Below, piece by piece: positions 1 to 7,770 of a stretch of 64,000 bases of DNA. The notes beneath the pieces were generated by a model. That model saw only the letters and a list, made by a program, of their open reading frames with translations. It had not been told where the DNA came from and did not search any database. The number at the start of each line of letters is the position of its first letter. The stretch's first letter is position 1. Made by a program: the position numbers and the translations under genes. Source of the DNA: CAXRDE01 sp964229355 (GTDB taxonomy: Bacteria > Cyanobacteriota > Sericytochromatia > UBA7694); assembly GCA_964229355.1 (NCBI GenBank), contig CAXRDE010000005.1, positions 1-64,000 of the forward strand, read 5' to 3'.

Positions 1-157
1 GGAGAGTCTTACCGGCTAAAAAGCCGCAGAGAAGCGGGTTTACTACCCCAGAATTAAACTAAAAAGGAGAATGCGATTCTTGTTACCGAAAGTGTCTAAA
101 AAACTTTGCCGATTCTGCCTAACTCTTCATTGGCATTGACAATGGACAGGAACTGTG

Positions 158-415
158 ATGGAAAACCTATACGGCAATGATACGATTTGGGGAGTAAACG
201 GATTATCGACAGGGAATACGCTTGTTTTTAGAACCGAAAATGATAATGCTACTACAGGCTATACCTACGGTAGAAGTTATCTGAGAAGACAGTCGAACAA
301 TGTACTTGTAGACTACACTAATTTTGGTGGTGTCTTTGGGGCCACCTGGGCAGAAAGCAATAGTACAAAGCCTCTTGGTTGGTATGCAACGACTTTCTCT
401 GTTAACTTCAATTAA
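158..415 (+). CDS. Small unknown protein, Asn/Thr/Gly/Tyr-rich
   Basis: An 85-residue open frame that I do not recognise. It is rich in Asn, Thr, Gly and Tyr, the composition of an extracellular beta-rich domain, but has no signal peptide or membrane segment. AGGA at 148-151 lies 6 bases before ATG 158, so I prefer this start to GTG 155. A perfect terminator stem follows the stop, which argues that the frame is transcribed. The same frame is open upstream to ATG 71 apart from one TGA at 137-139, so it could also be the surviving 3' part of a broken longer gene. More AT-rich than the genes after 4185. Confidence 0.45.
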   Translation: MENLYGNDTIWGVNGLSTGNTLVFRTENDNATTGYTYGRSYLRRQSNNVLVDYTNFGGVFGATWAESNSTKPLGWYATTFSVNFN

Positions 416-422
416 TAAATTT

Positions 423-469
423 ATCAAGTAGGCACTTATTCTTAGTGCCTACTTGATTCTATCTTTTTT
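423..469 (+). terminator. Strong intrinsic terminator after the first gene
   Basis: A perfect 14-bp stem (423-436 pairing with 444-457) with a 7-base loop is followed by a T-rich run at 458-469 with six consecutive T. It ends the transcript of the small gene at 158-415 just before the lipoprotein gene. Confidence 0.85.
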
Positions 470-481
470 AGAAAGCGCTTT

Positions 482-1855
482 ATGCAACATAAGTTCATTA
501 TTCACACTTGTTTCCTTTCTTTTTTTGCTGCTTGCTCTGTATCCAATCCACCGAGTTCAAGTGAGCCTGTGCCGGAGTCCTCCCCTTCGAGCAGTGTCTC
601 GGCGAGCCCTGTCAGCCCTCTTGCAAGTCCGTCACCTGAAAACACATCTTCGCCTACTGCCACAGAAGTTTCGCCAAATCCTGTTCAATTACACTATCTT
701 TCTGAGGGTAATTTAGCCACCCGACTCTTTGCCATAGATTCAGAAACAGGACAGTATCTGGCATGGCAAACGGAACGGGGAGAAACCAAGATCTTTGATG
801 GCAATACCACACAAATTTTAGTGCCCAGCATCAAATATAACGTGATCAATCCAATGTTGGGTTATATCAATGCGGAGCAAAAGGGAGTGTTTTTTATTCG
901 ATCAGAAACGTCACCAGATAACCCTGATCATGAGAATCAAGGGAATTCACAATCCCTTACTCTACAAAACAACCACTCCTTTAACCTGCAAACATTTGCA
1001 AAACGACAAATTCGCGCACTGGGTCTAAGTCCTGAAGGCAATGGTTACGCTTTATTAAGTAATGAGTATAGACCGCCCGTTAATCGAGAAAATACAGAAC
1101 TGCCTCATGTCGCCGTGTACACCGCCAAAGTTACTAACTTCACAGTGGAAGAACCTAAGTTATTGTTCGAAACGGAAATTAGCAATGTATCAGGTAAAGA
1201 CATCGTGTTTCATGCCAGTATCGATCCCGATGGTTCAGGCTTTGTTTTATTACCGAGTTTCAACCCTTCTGGAACCGTCTTACAAAAGTTTAATCAACAG
1301 CAACAACATTTTGAGCCCCAATTGATACCAAATACTTCTAACTCGGACTATTTTCTCTCTAACCCAGCCAGAAACACACCACATTTTTTGACAAAAGTTG
1401 AAGTCGAAGTTAAAGATAGATACACTAAAATCAGCAAGCTAGCGATTTATGGACTTGCGGATCACCAACTCACAGGACAAACTTATCGCTTTCCAGCACC
1501 TGTGATATGGGGAAGTGATTTACGTCAAAAACACTCACTGATTCCATATGACTTAAAGCTTGATCCGCAGGGCAATGGCCTATTCGTGAGCGTGGACAAA
1601 AGCGACGAAAGCCGCCAGGACATTATTCTGTTGCAACGGTTTAAAAACTTCACCCAGCAAGATGCTCAGCGCTTTGTCTATCCCGGTGAAACGGCGGTAA
1701 TAGATCTCAAACTGATGGTAGATGAGCAGGGGACGGGCAAGTTGATCATCCTTGAAGAAGCATGTGTTCAAGATAACCGTTGCAGCAACTTCTTCCCTGA
1801 AAATGGAGACATGCAATTGAGCTATTTAAACCTACAAGGGTTTTTATTAAAATAA
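482..1855 (+). CDS. Lipoprotein with Ser/Pro linker and beta-propeller-like repeats
   Basis: 457 residues. The first 18 residues form a lipoprotein signal ending FFAAC, with Cys18 as the probable lipidated residue. Residues 20-66 are a Ser/Pro-rich linker. The rest carries a recurring D/S-P/E-x-G-x-G motif followed by a hydrophobic strand, near residues 183, 248, 361 and 414. The spacing of about 55-65 residues (one interval is double) suggests blades of a beta-propeller, which is inference. Two cysteines (428, 434) near the end could form a disulfide. No family recognised; probably a surface or periplasmic lipoprotein. The ribosome site is weak (AGAAAG). The gene is AT-rich, in keeping with a transferred region. 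Confidence 0.75.
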   Translation: MQHKFIIHTCFLSFFAACSVSNPPSSSEPVPESSPSSSVSASPVSPLASPSPENTSSPTATEVSPNPVQLHYLSEGNLATRLFAIDSETGQYLAWQTERGETKIFDGNTTQILVPSIKYNVINPMLGYINAEQKGVFFIRSETSPDNPDHENQGNSQSLTLQNNHSFNLQTFAKRQIRALGLSPEGNGYALLSNEYRPPVNRENTELPHVAVYTAKVTNFTVEEPKLLFETEISNVSGKDIVFHASIDPDGSGFVLLPSFNPSGTVLQKFNQQQQHFEPQLIPNTSNSDYFLSNPARNTPHFLTKVEVEVKDRYTKISKLAIYGLADHQLTGQTYRFPAPVIWGSDLRQKHSLIPYDLKLDPQGNGLFVSVDKSDESRQDIILLQRFKNFTQQDAQRFVYPGETAVIDLKLMVDEQGTGKLIILEEACVQDNRCSNFFPENGDMQLSYLNLQGFLLK

Positions 1856-1884
1856 TCCAATTTTCAAACTTTAGGCACACCAAC

Positions 1885-1940
1885 TATGCAGATCGCCGCA
1901 GCATCGCTACGCTCGCAAGTCAGCTTCGGCGTTCCGCATA
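1885..1940. repeat. Imperfect inverted repeat between the lipoprotein and the IS element
   Basis: Arms at 1885-1898 and 1927-1940 match at 12 of 14 positions as an inverted repeat, and the interior is GC-rich with further self-complementarity (around 1900-1915). It resembles the small palindromic repeats common in cyanobacterial intergenic DNA. The rest of 1856-2038 shows no gene; a 31-codon frame from about 1963 looks meaningless. Confidence 0.4.
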
Positions 1941-2038
1941 CATCGTGTTAAAGGCCAACTAAATGCTCATGTTTGAGGACGAAAGGGCTGCAGCAATCAC
2001 ACAACCAGGAAAGGCGCAAGATCTTGACATTTTCCACG

Positions 2039-2200
2039 TTGAACACTCCCCGACCTAATCAATGCTGTCCTTATTCGTACGGCTCACAAGTTCGCCTACG
2101 ACTAAGGCAAGGTCGGAGATTCTAAGACTACGCATGTGGCAACCCACTACGTTAACGCCTTAAGGGTCTGACCGGCCCCACGTTTTCGTATATTTTCCGC
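2039..2200 (-). ncRNA. Probable TnpB omega-RNA scaffold
   Basis: TnpB nucleases use a guide RNA made from the 3' part of tnpB and the right end of the element. Here the region after the tnpB stop folds as an imperfect hairpin (AGGTCGGAG at 2110-2118 against CTCCCCGACCT at 2046-2056, as written on the plus strand) and ends in GTTCAA at 2044-2039 on the minus strand. The guide would be the flanking DNA below 2039. The 5' limit of the RNA is a guess. Confidence 0.45.
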
Positions 2201-3313
2201 TGCATTCAGGTCACGGTCAAGCTCCAGACCACAGTGTGTGCAGCGATGCACCCTGACAGCCAACGATTTTGGAACCTTTTCACCACAACCTGAACAGTTT
2301 TGGCTGGTGCCCTTTGGGTCTACGCGATACACCTTCCTACCGGCTCCTTCCGCCTTGTAGGTCAGCATGTCGAAAAAGGTGCTCCAACCAGCATCAGCAA
2401 TAGATTTGCTGAGATGCTTGTTCTTGACCATATTGGTCACTTGCAAGTCTTCGATGTAGATATTCTGGTAACGATTCACATAGTGAAATGAGGCTTTGTG
2501 CAAGAAATCCTGCCGCAGGTTGAAGATTTTGCGGTGGGTTTTCTTCAGTTGTTTGACTGCTTTTTTTCTGCGATTTGAACCCTTCTTACGGCGCGACACT
2601 TGGCGCTGTTGCTTTCTGAGATTGTCCTGTAGCTTACGGTAATACTTGGGGTTCTCAATGGGTGTGGTATTCGGGTCTGTGTCCACACAAAAATGCTTCA
2701 GCCCTACGTCAATGCCCACAGAATCTTGCACGGGCCTATCGTATTCCTTGGCAGGCACCTGGTCACAGGTCAAGCAGACCCACCAGCCCCCCAAACCATC
2801 ACGGGTGACGGTAACCGTCTTAATGCGGCCTTCGATGGGACGAGACAAATGCAGCTTAAAAATGCCCACGTTCGTGATTTTCAGATGGCGTCCGTCCAGC
2901 TTCCAGCCTGCCGTTTTGAGGGTAAACGAATCGTAACGGTGAATGGAGCGAAAACGCGGAAAGCCTGCTTTGCCTTGCTTCTTACGCAAACGAGAAAAGA
3001 AACTCTGAAAGGCCCGCTCAACACGCTCAACCACTTCTTGCAGTACCTGAGAGCCCACCTGAGCAAACTCAGGAAAAGCCTTTTTGAACCCAGGTAGTTC
3101 ATTCTTTTGAGCAATCCCATTGAGGGTTATACCACAGCGCTTGTAAGCCACAATACGCTGTTCCAGGCAGATATTGTAGAGCTGTTGGCACAAAGACAGC
3201 CAGTTTTCGGCTTTGGCAGCCGTGGTTTTGCTGACCACTGCTTTGAACTTGTATGTTCTGATGCGTGATGTCTCTTTCTTGGCTTTCGTTTTGCTCATCG
3301 TGTGCCGTGCCAT
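2147..3313 (-). CDS. tnpB: TnpB RNA-guided nuclease of IS200/IS605
   Basis: 388 residues, normal length for TnpB, the RNA-guided endonuclease ancestral to Cas12. The RuvC site looks intact: Asp202 in GIDVG, Glu288 in YIEDL, and the DRDLNAA motif with Asp366/Asp368. A zinc ribbon is formed by Cys340, Cys343, Cys358 and Cys361. The N-terminal part (about 20-130) is the usual helical REC/wedge region. The frame begins 19 bases inside tnpA; ATG 3313 or an internal ATG 3298 could be the start. Nothing suggests decay. The protein should cut the donor site left by TnpA excision and so favour retention of the element, as shown for other family members. Confidence 0.95.
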   Translation of the reverse strand: MARHTMSKTKAKKETSRIRTYKFKAVVSKTTAAKAENWLSLCQQLYNICLEQRIVAYKRCGITLNGIAQKNELPGFKKAFPEFAQVGSQVLQEVVERVERAFQSFFSRLRKKQGKAGFPRFRSIHRYDSFTLKTAGWKLDGRHLKITNVGIFKLHLSRPIEGRIKTVTVTRDGLGGWWVCLTCDQVPAKEYDRPVQDSVGIDVGLKHFCVDTDPNTTPIENPKYYRKLQDNLRKQQRQVSRRKKGSNRRKKAVKQLKKTHRKIFNLRQDFLHKASFHYVNRYQNIYIEDLQVTNMVKNKHLSKSIADAGWSTFFDMLTYKAEGAGRKVYRVDPKGTSQNCSGCGEKVPKSLAVRVHRCTHCGLELDRDLNAAENIRKRGAGQTLKALT

Positions 3314-3708
3314 TCTATGTATCTGCGAACGGTTTCTGAACTGACGTTACCAGCGGTGCTGACAAAGTAAGAGTTCGTCCAGAGTGAGCGATTTTTGCCT
3401 CTGGGATAGACGGTTTTGAGTCTGGGAAACTCTGCCCGAAGCATACGCGAAGTGTAGCCTTTGAGTAAAAAGGCAATGTCACGAGGCGCAAACTTGGGCA
3501 GAGCGTTAACAAAGAGGTGCACATGGTCTGATTGTATCTCAAGCGCAATGATTTCTAAACTCAGGTCTTTGCATTTTTCATGCAAAAAGGCATCCTGTCT
3601 TTCAGCAATTTGCCCAACGAGGCTCTTTTTCCTGCGTTTGGGAATCCACACGAAGTGGAAGTTAATCAGGCTGACAGAGTGATTCAGGCGCTTGTAATCT
3701 TGACCCAT
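3295..3708 (-). CDS. tnpA: TnpA Y1 (HUH) transposase of IS200/IS605
   Basis: 137 residues, the usual size. The HUH metal-binding motif is present at His62-x-His64 within DHVHLF, and Tyr130 in VRRYIEW is the expected catalytic tyrosine. These enzymes move single-stranded DNA by recognising subterminal hairpins. A GGAG sequence about 11 bases upstream of ATG 3708 lies inside the stop region of the preceding gene fragment, so translation may depend on that fragment. Overlaps tnpB by 19 bases. Confidence 0.95.
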   Translation of the reverse strand: MGQDYKRLNHSVSLINFHFVWIPKRRKKSLVGQIAERQDAFLHEKCKDLSLEIIALEIQSDHVHLFVNALPKFAPRDIAFLLKGYTSRMLRAEFPRLKTVYPRGKNRSLWTNSYFVSTAGNVSSETVRRYIEWHGTR

Positions 3709-3712
3709 ATGC

Positions 3713-3906
3713 TTAGCTCCAGCGTTCCATTTCTTTAACCAGTCTCAGGGCCATCTGAAAGCCTTCACGGAAGCCTTTTTCTTCGGCCACAAACAAAGGG
3801 CCTGTGGCTGCATCGTTCAGATTGCGAATGATTTGGCTGGTAGTTTCCACTTGTTCTGCTGGCAGCAAAGATTGCAGGTGGGCACATATACGGTCAATTT
3901 CCTTGC
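3713..3906 (-). pseudogene. C-terminal fragment of an unknown small protein (DUF6809-like tail)
   Basis: A minus-strand frame of about 64 codons with protein-like sequence ends in TAA at 3713-3715. It has no start codon: the frame is closed by TAG just beyond its 5' end. The tail (EEKGFREGFQMALRL...) resembles the Gly-Phe-x-x-Gly helix at the end of small DUF6809-type proteins, a weak resemblance. The stop is 5 bases from the tnpA start. Probably the remains of a gene cut by a rearrangement at about 3906. Confidence 0.5.
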
Positions 3907-3909
3907 TCT

Positions 3910-4023
3910 AGCCTGTCAAACTTTAGCAACAAATTAACTAGAGAATCTCTTCGCTACAACGAAGCCCAAGAAATAGCCGAAGCTTTGGGTTATGAGATTG
4001 TTTGGAAGAAGAAAGAAAGTTAA
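3910..4023 (+). pseudogene. C-terminal fragment of an XRE-type helix-turn-helix protein
   Basis: A 37-codon plus-strand frame ending at TAA 4021-4023 reads like the last recognition helix and tail of small XRE regulators (SNFSNKLTR... then EIAEALGYEIVWKK). There is no start and no N-terminal helix-turn-helix upstream, because the minus-strand fragment abuts it at about 3906-3910. I looked for its missing N-terminal half on the other side of the IS (below 2039) and did not find it. Confidence 0.55.
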
Positions 4024-4057
4024 AGGCTACTTTGCAAATGATGCCCGTCTGTAAAGG

Positions 4058-4130
4058 ATTGACTACTGACGACCAAGCTTCGCTTGGTGGAGCTTATATC
4101 CCTAACCTGAAGGACGGGGTTTTACGCTCC
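4058..4130. repeat. IS605-end-like hairpins
   Basis: Contains a perfect short stem CCAAGC/GCTTGG around 4072-4087 and an imperfect CCCTAACC/GGACGGGG stem at 4100-4118 followed by TTTTACG. Such paired hairpins are typical of IS200/IS605 ends, and the second resembles the hairpin at the right end near 2046-2118. It may be the left end of the nearby element or a scar of another copy. Confidence 0.35.
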
Positions 4131-4131
4131 G

Positions 4132-4140
4132 TGCTATAAT
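4132..4140 (+). promoter_or_regulatory. Extended -10 promoter for the SGNH hydrolase
   Basis: TG at 4132-4133, one base, then a consensus TATAAT at 4135-4140. No good -35 box lies 17 bases upstream, as is common for extended -10 promoters. It sits 45 bases before the ATG at 4185. Confidence 0.6.
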
Positions 4141-4184
4141 AAACCTCAGTGCTTATCTTTTTATTCAGTTATTCAGGGGATTTT

Positions 4185-5024
4185 ATGAGCCAACCCATTT
4201 CATCTGGTCACCCGTTGCGTCCACCGCAGCAATTGTTTGGGGCCGTCAAACAGTATCAACCTGTGCAAAACGCCACGGTAAACGCTGCCGCACAGACACC
4301 GGTCGGCCAGCCAACACCCCAGGTTCAACCCGCAGCAGATCGCCTGGCTTCTTCTTCCCCTACAGCCAGTGCCAGCACCAGCCTGCAATTTGTAGACACC
4401 CCCCGCCTCGGCCCCGATGACCGGGTCTTACACATTGGCGATTCCCATACCGTGGGTATTTACGGCCAGGAAATGGACAAACACTTGCGCAGCACAGGCG
4501 CTAAAGTGGCCACCTACGGCTCTGCGGGCTCTTCACCCAAATGGTGGATTACCGGACAAACCACCCGCTCCGGCTTTTTTAGCCGTGATGCGGAAGAAAA
4601 AACCACCCAGCCCGCCAAATGGAACGATCCCCATCCTACCCCCAAACTCAAAAATTTGCTGGAGCAGTTTCGCCCCAATGTGGTGGTGTTCTCGCTCGGC
4701 GCCAACCTGATCAACGCCAACCCGGCCACCATTGAGTCCCAAATGCGCGAAATCGCCGATATGGCCAAATCCTATGGCACTGAAATTATTTGGGTGGGGC
4801 CACCCGATGGACGCGAGAGCAAAAAGCCCACCTCCAAGCAAAACGAGCTCTACCAGACCTTAGAACGGGTGGCCAAAGAGTATGGTGATTTTATTGACTC
4901 ACGCCCCCTGACTGAGTACCCTGCTACCGGTGGTGATGGGGTACATTACTGGGGCAAGGAAGGCACGCGTATTGCGAAATCCTGGGCCGAAGATGTGTTT
5001 CAGCAAATTCAGGGTCTTAAGTAG
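4185..5024 (+). CDS. SGNH/GDSL-type hydrolase with Pro/Ala-rich N-terminus
   Basis: 279 residues from ATG 4185, chosen because AGGGGA lies just upstream; an upstream in-frame ATG at 4149 lacks a site. Residues 1-75 are a Pro/Gln/Ala/Ser-rich low-complexity tail without a signal peptide. The catalytic domain shows the SGNH blocks: nucleophile Ser in IGDSHT, the Gly/Asn oxyanion residues in the SLGANLINAN segment, and Asp and His in DGVHYWG. These enzymes remove acyl or acetyl groups, often from polysaccharides or peptidoglycan; the substrate here is unknown. Its stop overlaps the end of the convergent M23 gene. Confidence 0.85.
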   Translation: MSQPISSGHPLRPPQQLFGAVKQYQPVQNATVNAAAQTPVGQPTPQVQPAADRLASSSPTASASTSLQFVDTPRLGPDDRVLHIGDSHTVGIYGQEMDKHLRSTGAKVATYGSAGSSPKWWITGQTTRSGFFSRDAEEKTTQPAKWNDPHPTPKLKNLLEQFRPNVVVFSLGANLINANPATIESQMREIADMAKSYGTEIIWVGPPDGRESKKPTSKQNELYQTLERVAKEYGDFIDSRPLTEYPATGGDGVHYWGKEGTRIAKSWAEDVFQQIQGLK

Positions 5025-5836
5025 CTCTGCCCCGATTTTAAAATCTGCAGGCCCGCTGCGGTGCGAAACAGCGTGGGCACGGTGGTGCGTTCTTCGCCAC
5101 TGAGCACACGGTGCACCTGAAAATGCAGGTGCGGGCCACCACTATAGCCTGTAGAACCTGAATAGCCTAAAATCTGGCCCACAGCGACCTTTTGTCCAGG
5201 CTGAACCAGCACGCCGCGGTACTTTAAATGGCCATAGAGAGCAATCGAGCCGTCATTGTGCATAATTTCTACGCGATTGTCTTTGCCTTTAAAGCGGTCT
5301 TCAATGCCGCCCTCAGAAAAACGCTCTTCAGTCCAAATCACCTGCCCGGCACGGGCCGCGTGTACGGGCGTTCCCTCAGGCAGTGAAAAATCCAGGGCAA
5401 AGCGTCCCGGACCCTGATGGGTAAAGTCTCCGTTATAAGCCTGCCCCATACGGTAATTTGCCCCCGAAGCATAGGGCAGCTCGTAAATATGCTTGCGTTC
5501 AACCACAGCCCGAAAGTCTCCCCGCTGATACCGATAACGGTAGCGAAAATGCCAGGGATGTAAAGGTTCTTTTTTGGCCAGGCTCAAGACCTGCCGTGAA
5601 AAAGGCGGTAAGACCAGGGTACAGGGGTTGTCACAGTCTATGCGCACGTTCTCAAAGGGCACAAAGTGCAAGGTCACCGTGTAGGGGGCAGGTTCTGGAT
5701 TCACCAATACCAGCTGGTAAGCCGCTTTGAGATAGGTAATGGTGAACTGAGGGCGTTTTTTTTCGGGGGCGGCCCCACTGCAGAAAAGCAGGACACACAC
5801 CCATCCAATGAGAAAAAAGCCGCGCAAAGCTAACAC
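5009..5836 (-). CDS. M23-family metallopeptidase
   Basis: A peptidoglycan endopeptidase-like protein. The C-terminal LytM domain has the metal ligands of the family: His and Asp in HQGPGRFALDF and the HLH of GGPHLHFQ, and the GSTGYSGGPH segment typical of M23. The N-terminus has a hydrophobic signal or anchor (LRGFFLIGWVCVLLF). I place the start at GTG 5836, two bases after the upstream stop; the frame is open to ATG 5917, but that would add a stretch lying inside the preceding gene. The ribosome site is weak, so the start is uncertain. Probably cotranscribed with the ADP-ribosylglycohydrolase. Confidence 0.85.
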   Translation of the reverse strand: MLALRGFFLIGWVCVLLFCSGAAPEKKRPQFTITYLKAAYQLVLVNPEPAPYTVTLHFVPFENVRIDCDNPCTLVLPPFSRQVLSLAKKEPLHPWHFRYRYRYQRGDFRAVVERKHIYELPYASGANYRMGQAYNGDFTHQGPGRFALDFSLPEGTPVHAARAGQVIWTEERFSEGGIEDRFKGKDNRVEIMHNDGSIALYGHLKYRGVLVQPGQKVAVGQILGYSGSTGYSGGPHLHFQVHRVLSGEERTTVPTLFRTAAGLQILKSGQSYLRP

Positions 5837-5838
5837 AA

Positions 5839-6789
5839 CTAACGCCGCAGGAGCCACGCCACAAAACGTTCGTAAGGGGGTGTGAGTATCTCTTGCCCCC
5901 GCAGCATATTCAGCCACTGGGGGGGAATCCCCTCAACACCGTAGATATAGCCTGCAAGTCCGCCCGTCACACAGGCGGTGGTATCAGTATCTTCTCCCAG
6001 ATTCACGGCCTTGAGCACCGCCTCACGGTACGAGCTGCTGGTCAACACACACCAATACGCCGCCTCAAGGGTGTCCAATACATGACCCCTGCCGGAAATT
6101 TTCTCTGCAGGGGTATCGGCAAAGGTGCCCGCCAAAATGCGGCCATAAAACGGCAACTGGGGCTCAGCACAGTCCTCAGTGGCCCGCTGCAAGGCCACTG
6201 AAAAGTCTGAGTCCAGGTAGCTGAAGCACTGCACATAATGCTGACAGGCCGCAATGACCTGTGGGTGAGCGTGAGTCACCGCAGACACTTGCGCCACAAG
6301 CTCAGGATCACTGCCCCAGGCCTTTTGCCAGAGCGCCACCGGCAACATGCGCATTAAAGACCCATTGCCCTGGCTTTGTTCGTGGGTTAACCCTTTCAGC
6401 GCCAGGGGTTGGTTCCAAAAGAACTCTGAAATCACGTACTGCCGTAAGGCCTCTGCCGTGGTGTTGCCAATGTCAAAAACCTGCTGATCGACGGTGTACT
6501 TTGCCTCTTGCTGCCACTGCAGAAAATGCACGATCAAATGCTTTAAAAAGGCCTCTTCTTCGCCAGCCACAGGGGGCTGCTGAAAAAAGGTTTCCAGGGT
6601 GGCCAGGGTCATGGAGGTATCGTCGGACCAGGTGCCCGGAGGCTGCTCGTGGGTGCCATACCCATTCATGGTGGTCACGGGCTGCACATCAAACACCTGA
6701 CGGTCGGTAAACTCATGGGGAACGCCCAGGGCATCAGCCACTGCAGCGCCCCATAAAGCGCCCAACATTTGCTCTCGGTTTCCAGACAT
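5839..6789 (-). CDS. ADP-ribosylglycohydrolase family protein
   Basis: 316 residues, typical for the DraG/ARH fold. The two metal-binding motifs are clear: SDDTSMTLA near residue 55 and GEDTDTTA near residue 265 followed by GGLAG. The family removes ADP-ribose from proteins or small molecules using two magnesium ions. First gene of a two-gene minus-strand unit with the M23 peptidase; its start faces the promoter of the CsgG-like gene. Its target cannot be told from sequence; DraG itself acts on nitrogenase reductase, but no nitrogenase gene is here. Confidence 0.92.
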   Translation of the reverse strand: MSGNREQMLGALWGAAVADALGVPHEFTDRQVFDVQPVTTMNGYGTHEQPPGTWSDDTSMTLATLETFFQQPPVAGEEEAFLKHLIVHFLQWQQEAKYTVDQQVFDIGNTTAEALRQYVISEFFWNQPLALKGLTHEQSQGNGSLMRMLPVALWQKAWGSDPELVAQVSAVTHAHPQVIAACQHYVQCFSYLDSDFSVALQRATEDCAEPQLPFYGRILAGTFADTPAEKISGRGHVLDTLEAAYWCVLTSSSYREAVLKAVNLGEDTDTTACVTGGLAGYIYGVEGIPPQWLNMLRGQEILTPPYERFVAWLLRR

Positions 6790-6826
6790 ATCACAACTCC
6801 TCTTCCTTCCGGGGTTACCGGAAAAA

Positions 6827-6855
6827 TTGGCAGCTCGGAAGGGCTAGCGTATAAT
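6827..6855 (+). promoter_or_regulatory. Sigma-70-type promoter of the CsgG-like gene
   Basis: TTGGCA at 6827-6832, a 17-base spacer and a perfect TATAAT at 6850-6855, 40 bases before the start codon. One of the best promoter matches in the window. Confidence 0.8.
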
Positions 6856-6894
6856 TAGAGCACGAACCCTCAAACACCTTCATCAGGAGCCATC

Positions 6895-7764
6895 ATGAAC
6901 ATGCGTTTTGCCACTCTTGCCTTATCTGCACTTCTCTTGCTTAGCTTTCAGCACTCCACTTTCGCAGCGGAATCCTTATCCTCTCATTATACACCAGCCC
7001 CCCAGAGCAATACGGCAGAGGTTTTTACCCTGGCACAAGCCACACAGTCCAGGAGCATTGCAGTGGTCGATTTCAATAATGATACGGGCAAAAGCGAGCA
7101 TGATCATCTCAAGCGGGGCATTTCTGAATCATTAATGACCAAACTGGCTCGGCGTCCTGAATTAACCCTGGTAGAGCGGGGCCAATTGTCCAAAGCGATT
7201 CAAGAATTAGGCTTTAGTCAATCGGTATACGCCAGTGGTACCGAAGCCAAAGCCATTGGTAAAATGGCGGGGGCGAGCTATCTGGTCACCGGCAACGTGG
7301 TCAAAGCGGGCGACCGCTTTGAAATCAATGTACGCATGCTCGATGTAGAAACGGCTCAGGTGTTGGTCAGCGAAAGTTACCGTTTTCAGAACGAAAACGA
7401 CATTCTGCTGGTGGTGGACTACCTCTCGCTCTTGATTCCCCGCAAGCTCGGGCTTTATGTCAGCGAGCGCGAAATGGACATGGCCAAAAGTCAGCTGCGC
7501 ACCAGCCACACGGTAGCCGACGCCGGTCAGGCCCAGGCCCCCGATAATAGCTGGATTTGGTGGGCCACCGGCGGCGTGGTACTGGCCGCTGCCATTGTAG
7601 GCATTGCCATTGTGGCCTCTCGCCCACAAAATATCAACCAACGGGTGGTCATTGGGGATGACAGCCGTCTGGCAGACCGTATCAACAATCGCACAGGTAA
7701 TAACAACGCCACCACGCCAGCAGAGGCGGGACCCGCCTGGAATATTCCTTTGCTGCGTTTTTAA
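6895..7764 (+). CDS. CsgG-like secreted protein with C-terminal membrane segment
   Basis: 289 residues. A signal peptide (about 1-24) is followed by a CsgG/FlgO-type domain: IAVVDFNNDTG near residue 54, a LVERGQLSKAIQELGF segment, and GASYLVTGNV, all hallmarks of the curli-secretion CsgG fold. Unlike CsgG there is no lipobox, and a single membrane segment lies at about 220-242, followed by a polar tail. It is probably a periplasmic protein anchored by this helix rather than an outer-membrane pore. AGGAG precedes the ATG. Alanine racemase follows after 6 bases, so both may share the strong upstream promoter. Confidence 0.85.
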   Translation: MNMRFATLALSALLLLSFQHSTFAAESLSSHYTPAPQSNTAEVFTLAQATQSRSIAVVDFNNDTGKSEHDHLKRGISESLMTKLARRPELTLVERGQLSKAIQELGFSQSVYASGTEAKAIGKMAGASYLVTGNVVKAGDRFEINVRMLDVETAQVLVSESYRFQNENDILLVVDYLSLLIPRKLGLYVSEREMDMAKSQLRTSHTVADAGQAQAPDNSWIWWATGGVVLAAAIVGIAIVASRPQNINQRVVIGDDSRLADRINNRTGNNNATTPAEAGPAWNIPLLRF

Positions 7765-7770
7765 CCGCCT

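Larger units (their letters stand above)
2039..3708 (-). mobile_element. IS200/IS605-type element (tnpA + tnpB), left end not found
   Basis: Holds an overlapping tnpA-tnpB pair on the minus strand. The 3' (right) end is marked by a hairpin pair, 2110-2118 with 2046-2056, followed on the minus strand by GTTCAA at 2044-2039, the usual layout of IS605 right ends. The left end could not be placed: a fragment of an unrelated gene stops only 5 bases before the tnpA start, and another IS-end-like hairpin lies further away at about 4060-4125. The copy may therefore be damaged or rearranged on its left side. Confidence 0.75.

Noticed and set aside
137..139. Recoding of TGA in the first gene
   Set aside because: Many genes in the window end in TGA, including ATGA overlaps, so TGA is a normal stop here and no selenocysteine-type signal was seen.
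1963..2058. A 31-codon frame between the inverted repeat and the IS
   Set aside because: No ribosome site, no similarity, and it runs across the IS right end.
2693..3097. A 134-codon plus-strand open frame inside tnpB
   Set aside because: Shadow of the conserved tnpB frame; no recognisable protein.
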